DNA of 5,930 nt from Pseudomonadota bacterium (GTDB lineage: Bacteria; Pseudomonadota; Alphaproteobacteria; Rhizobiales; Xanthobacteraceae). Of the stretch, positions 5,457 to 5,930 are shown piece after piece. Under the pieces are notes generated by a model. It was given only the letters and a program-made list of their open reading frames with translations. It made no database searches and was not told where the DNA came from. The stretch is from assembly GCA_023390955.1 (NCBI GenBank), contig JAEWBW010000514.1, positions 1-5,930 on the forward strand, written 5' to 3'. Within the stretch, counting starts at the first letter, position 1. The number at the start of each line of letters is the position of its first letter. The position numbers and the translations under genes are program-made.

Positions 5457-5840
5457 ATGCGAATTATAGTAGGTGTCGTTGTCGCGTTGTTGTTGTCGGC
5501 CGGGTTTGCACAAGCCGCCACCAAGGTCGTCGCGTCCGGCCGGCCGCTGATGCTGTATCAGGCCTCGTCGACCAATCCCGATTGCACCGCCGCCGGCTCC
5601 GTCGTGCTGCGGGTCGCACAGGCGCCCGAGCATGGCCGCGTCACCATCCGCAACACCGGCGTTTTCCCGCGCTTCTCCGACAGCAACATCCGCAGCGCCT
5701 GCAACCGTCGCCGCGTGCCCGGCGTCGAGGCCACCTACACCTCGCAGCGCGGCTATCTCGGCTCCGACCTCGTCATTCTCGAAGCGCTGTTTCCGGCGGG
5801 CCGCGGCGTCAAGGTGACGATTCCGATCCGGGTGATGTGA
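5457..5840 (+). CDS. Small predicted secreted protein of unknown function
   Basis: I do not recognise this 127-residue protein. The ATG at 5457 is preferred over a TTG at 5412 because GGGGGG (5446-5451) precedes it at good spacing and the protein then opens with a clean signal peptide: MR, a hydrophobic core IIVGVVVALLLSAGF, and a cleavage site AQA at 18-20. The mature part is about 107 residues, basic and apparently soluble, with exactly two cysteines (C43, C82) that could form a periplasmic disulfide. The segment PEHGRVTIRN ... VPGVEATYTSQRGYLGSDLVILEALF ... VTIPIRV resembles the G-x-V ... Y-x-P-x-x-G-[FY]-x-G-x-D pattern of Ig-like or cadherin-like beta-sandwich repeats; this is an inference from pattern only. 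It is 102 nt after hslO on the same strand, convergent with apaG 17 nt downstream. Confidence 0.8.
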   Translation: MRIIVGVVVALLLSAGFAQAATKVVASGRPLMLYQASSTNPDCTAAGSVVLRVAQAPEHGRVTIRNTGVFPRFSDSNIRSACNRRRVPGVEATYTSQRGYLGSDLVILEALFPAGRGVKVTIPIRVM

Positions 5841-5857
5841 AGCGCGCGTAGCCGCGC

Positions 5858-5930
5858 CTAGTTCAACACCCGCTTCACGCCCGGGCTATCCAGCGAAAAT
5901 GTCGGCACGTCGATCTCGAAACGCTCGCCG
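5858..5930 (-). CDS. apaG: ApaG, C-terminal fragment (5' end outside window)
   Basis: Read on the minus strand, a frame open at the window edge ends at TAG (5860-5858) after 23 visible residues, ending in PTFSLDSPGVKRVLN. The preceding residues are GERFEIDV. The basic/aromatic lead-in, P-x-F-x-L-D-x-P and terminal R-x-L-N match the C-terminus of ApaG proteins from Alphaproteobacteria. ApaG is a small (about 130-residue) fibronectin-type-III-like beta-sandwich protein linked to Co2+/Mg2+ efflux phenotypes in enterobacteria; its biochemical role is unclear. It converges with the small secreted-protein gene; the 17-nt gap holds only a short GCGCG/CGCGC hairpin without a U-tract. The identification rests on a short segment. 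Confidence 0.75.
   Translation of the reverse strand, partial: GERFEIDVPTFSLDSPGVKRVLN

Noticed and set aside
4287..5633. Minus-strand open frame (448 codons) opposite hslO
   Set aside because: Antisense shadow with Arg/Ala/Gly-rich composition spanning hslO, an intergenic gap and part of the next gene.
5842..5857. Terminator between the small secreted-protein gene and apaG
   Set aside because: The GCGCG/CGCGC stem is only 5 bp and has no U-tract on either strand; likely by chance in this composition.

Overview
The window is a high-GC chromosomal segment of an alphaproteobacterium. Gene content, gene order and protein sequences fit the Hyphomicrobiales, most likely Bradyrhizobium or a close relative such as Rhodopseudomonas. 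The clearest taxonomic marker is a GcrA-type cell-cycle regulator, which is confined to Alphaproteobacteria. It sits between the phosphate regulator gene phoB and the arginine genes argD-argF, an order I recall from other Rhizobiales such as Sinorhizobium. No taxonomic search was possible.

Layout, left to right. (1) 1-848, plus strand: the 3' end of phoU and complete phoB, the end of a pst-pho phosphate operon. (2) 849-942: a convergent gap with a strong hairpin carrying U-tracts in both directions, then a second palindrome. (3) 943-1458, minus strand: gcrA. (4) 1459-1924: a 466-nt divergent intergenic region. It holds five GANTC (CcrM methylation) sites, three of them within 27 bp, plus a good sigma-70 promoter for argD and a 10-bp hairpin at its predicted transcription start. 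(5) 1925-4062: argD and argF, overlapping by one base. (6) 4063-4346: a gap dominated by a perfect 28-bp inverted repeat whose arms are themselves palindromic (REP-like). (7) 4347-5354: hslO (Hsp33). (8) 5457-5840: a small predicted secreted protein of unknown function. (9) 5858-5930, minus strand: the 3' end of apaG.

The genes form several small functional sets: phosphate signalling (PhoU/PhoB), cell-cycle transcription tied to DNA methylation (GcrA), two steps of arginine biosynthesis (ArgD, ArgF) and redox stress protection (Hsp33). This is mostly core-genome material. I found no phage, insertion sequence, CRISPR array, toxin-antitoxin pair or defence system, and no convincing new multi-gene system. 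The points most worth checking are an Hsp33 that lacks one of the four zinc-binding cysteines, the GANTC cluster beside the gene for the GANTC-methylation reader, the promoter-hairpin unit before argD, and the palindromic repeat family.
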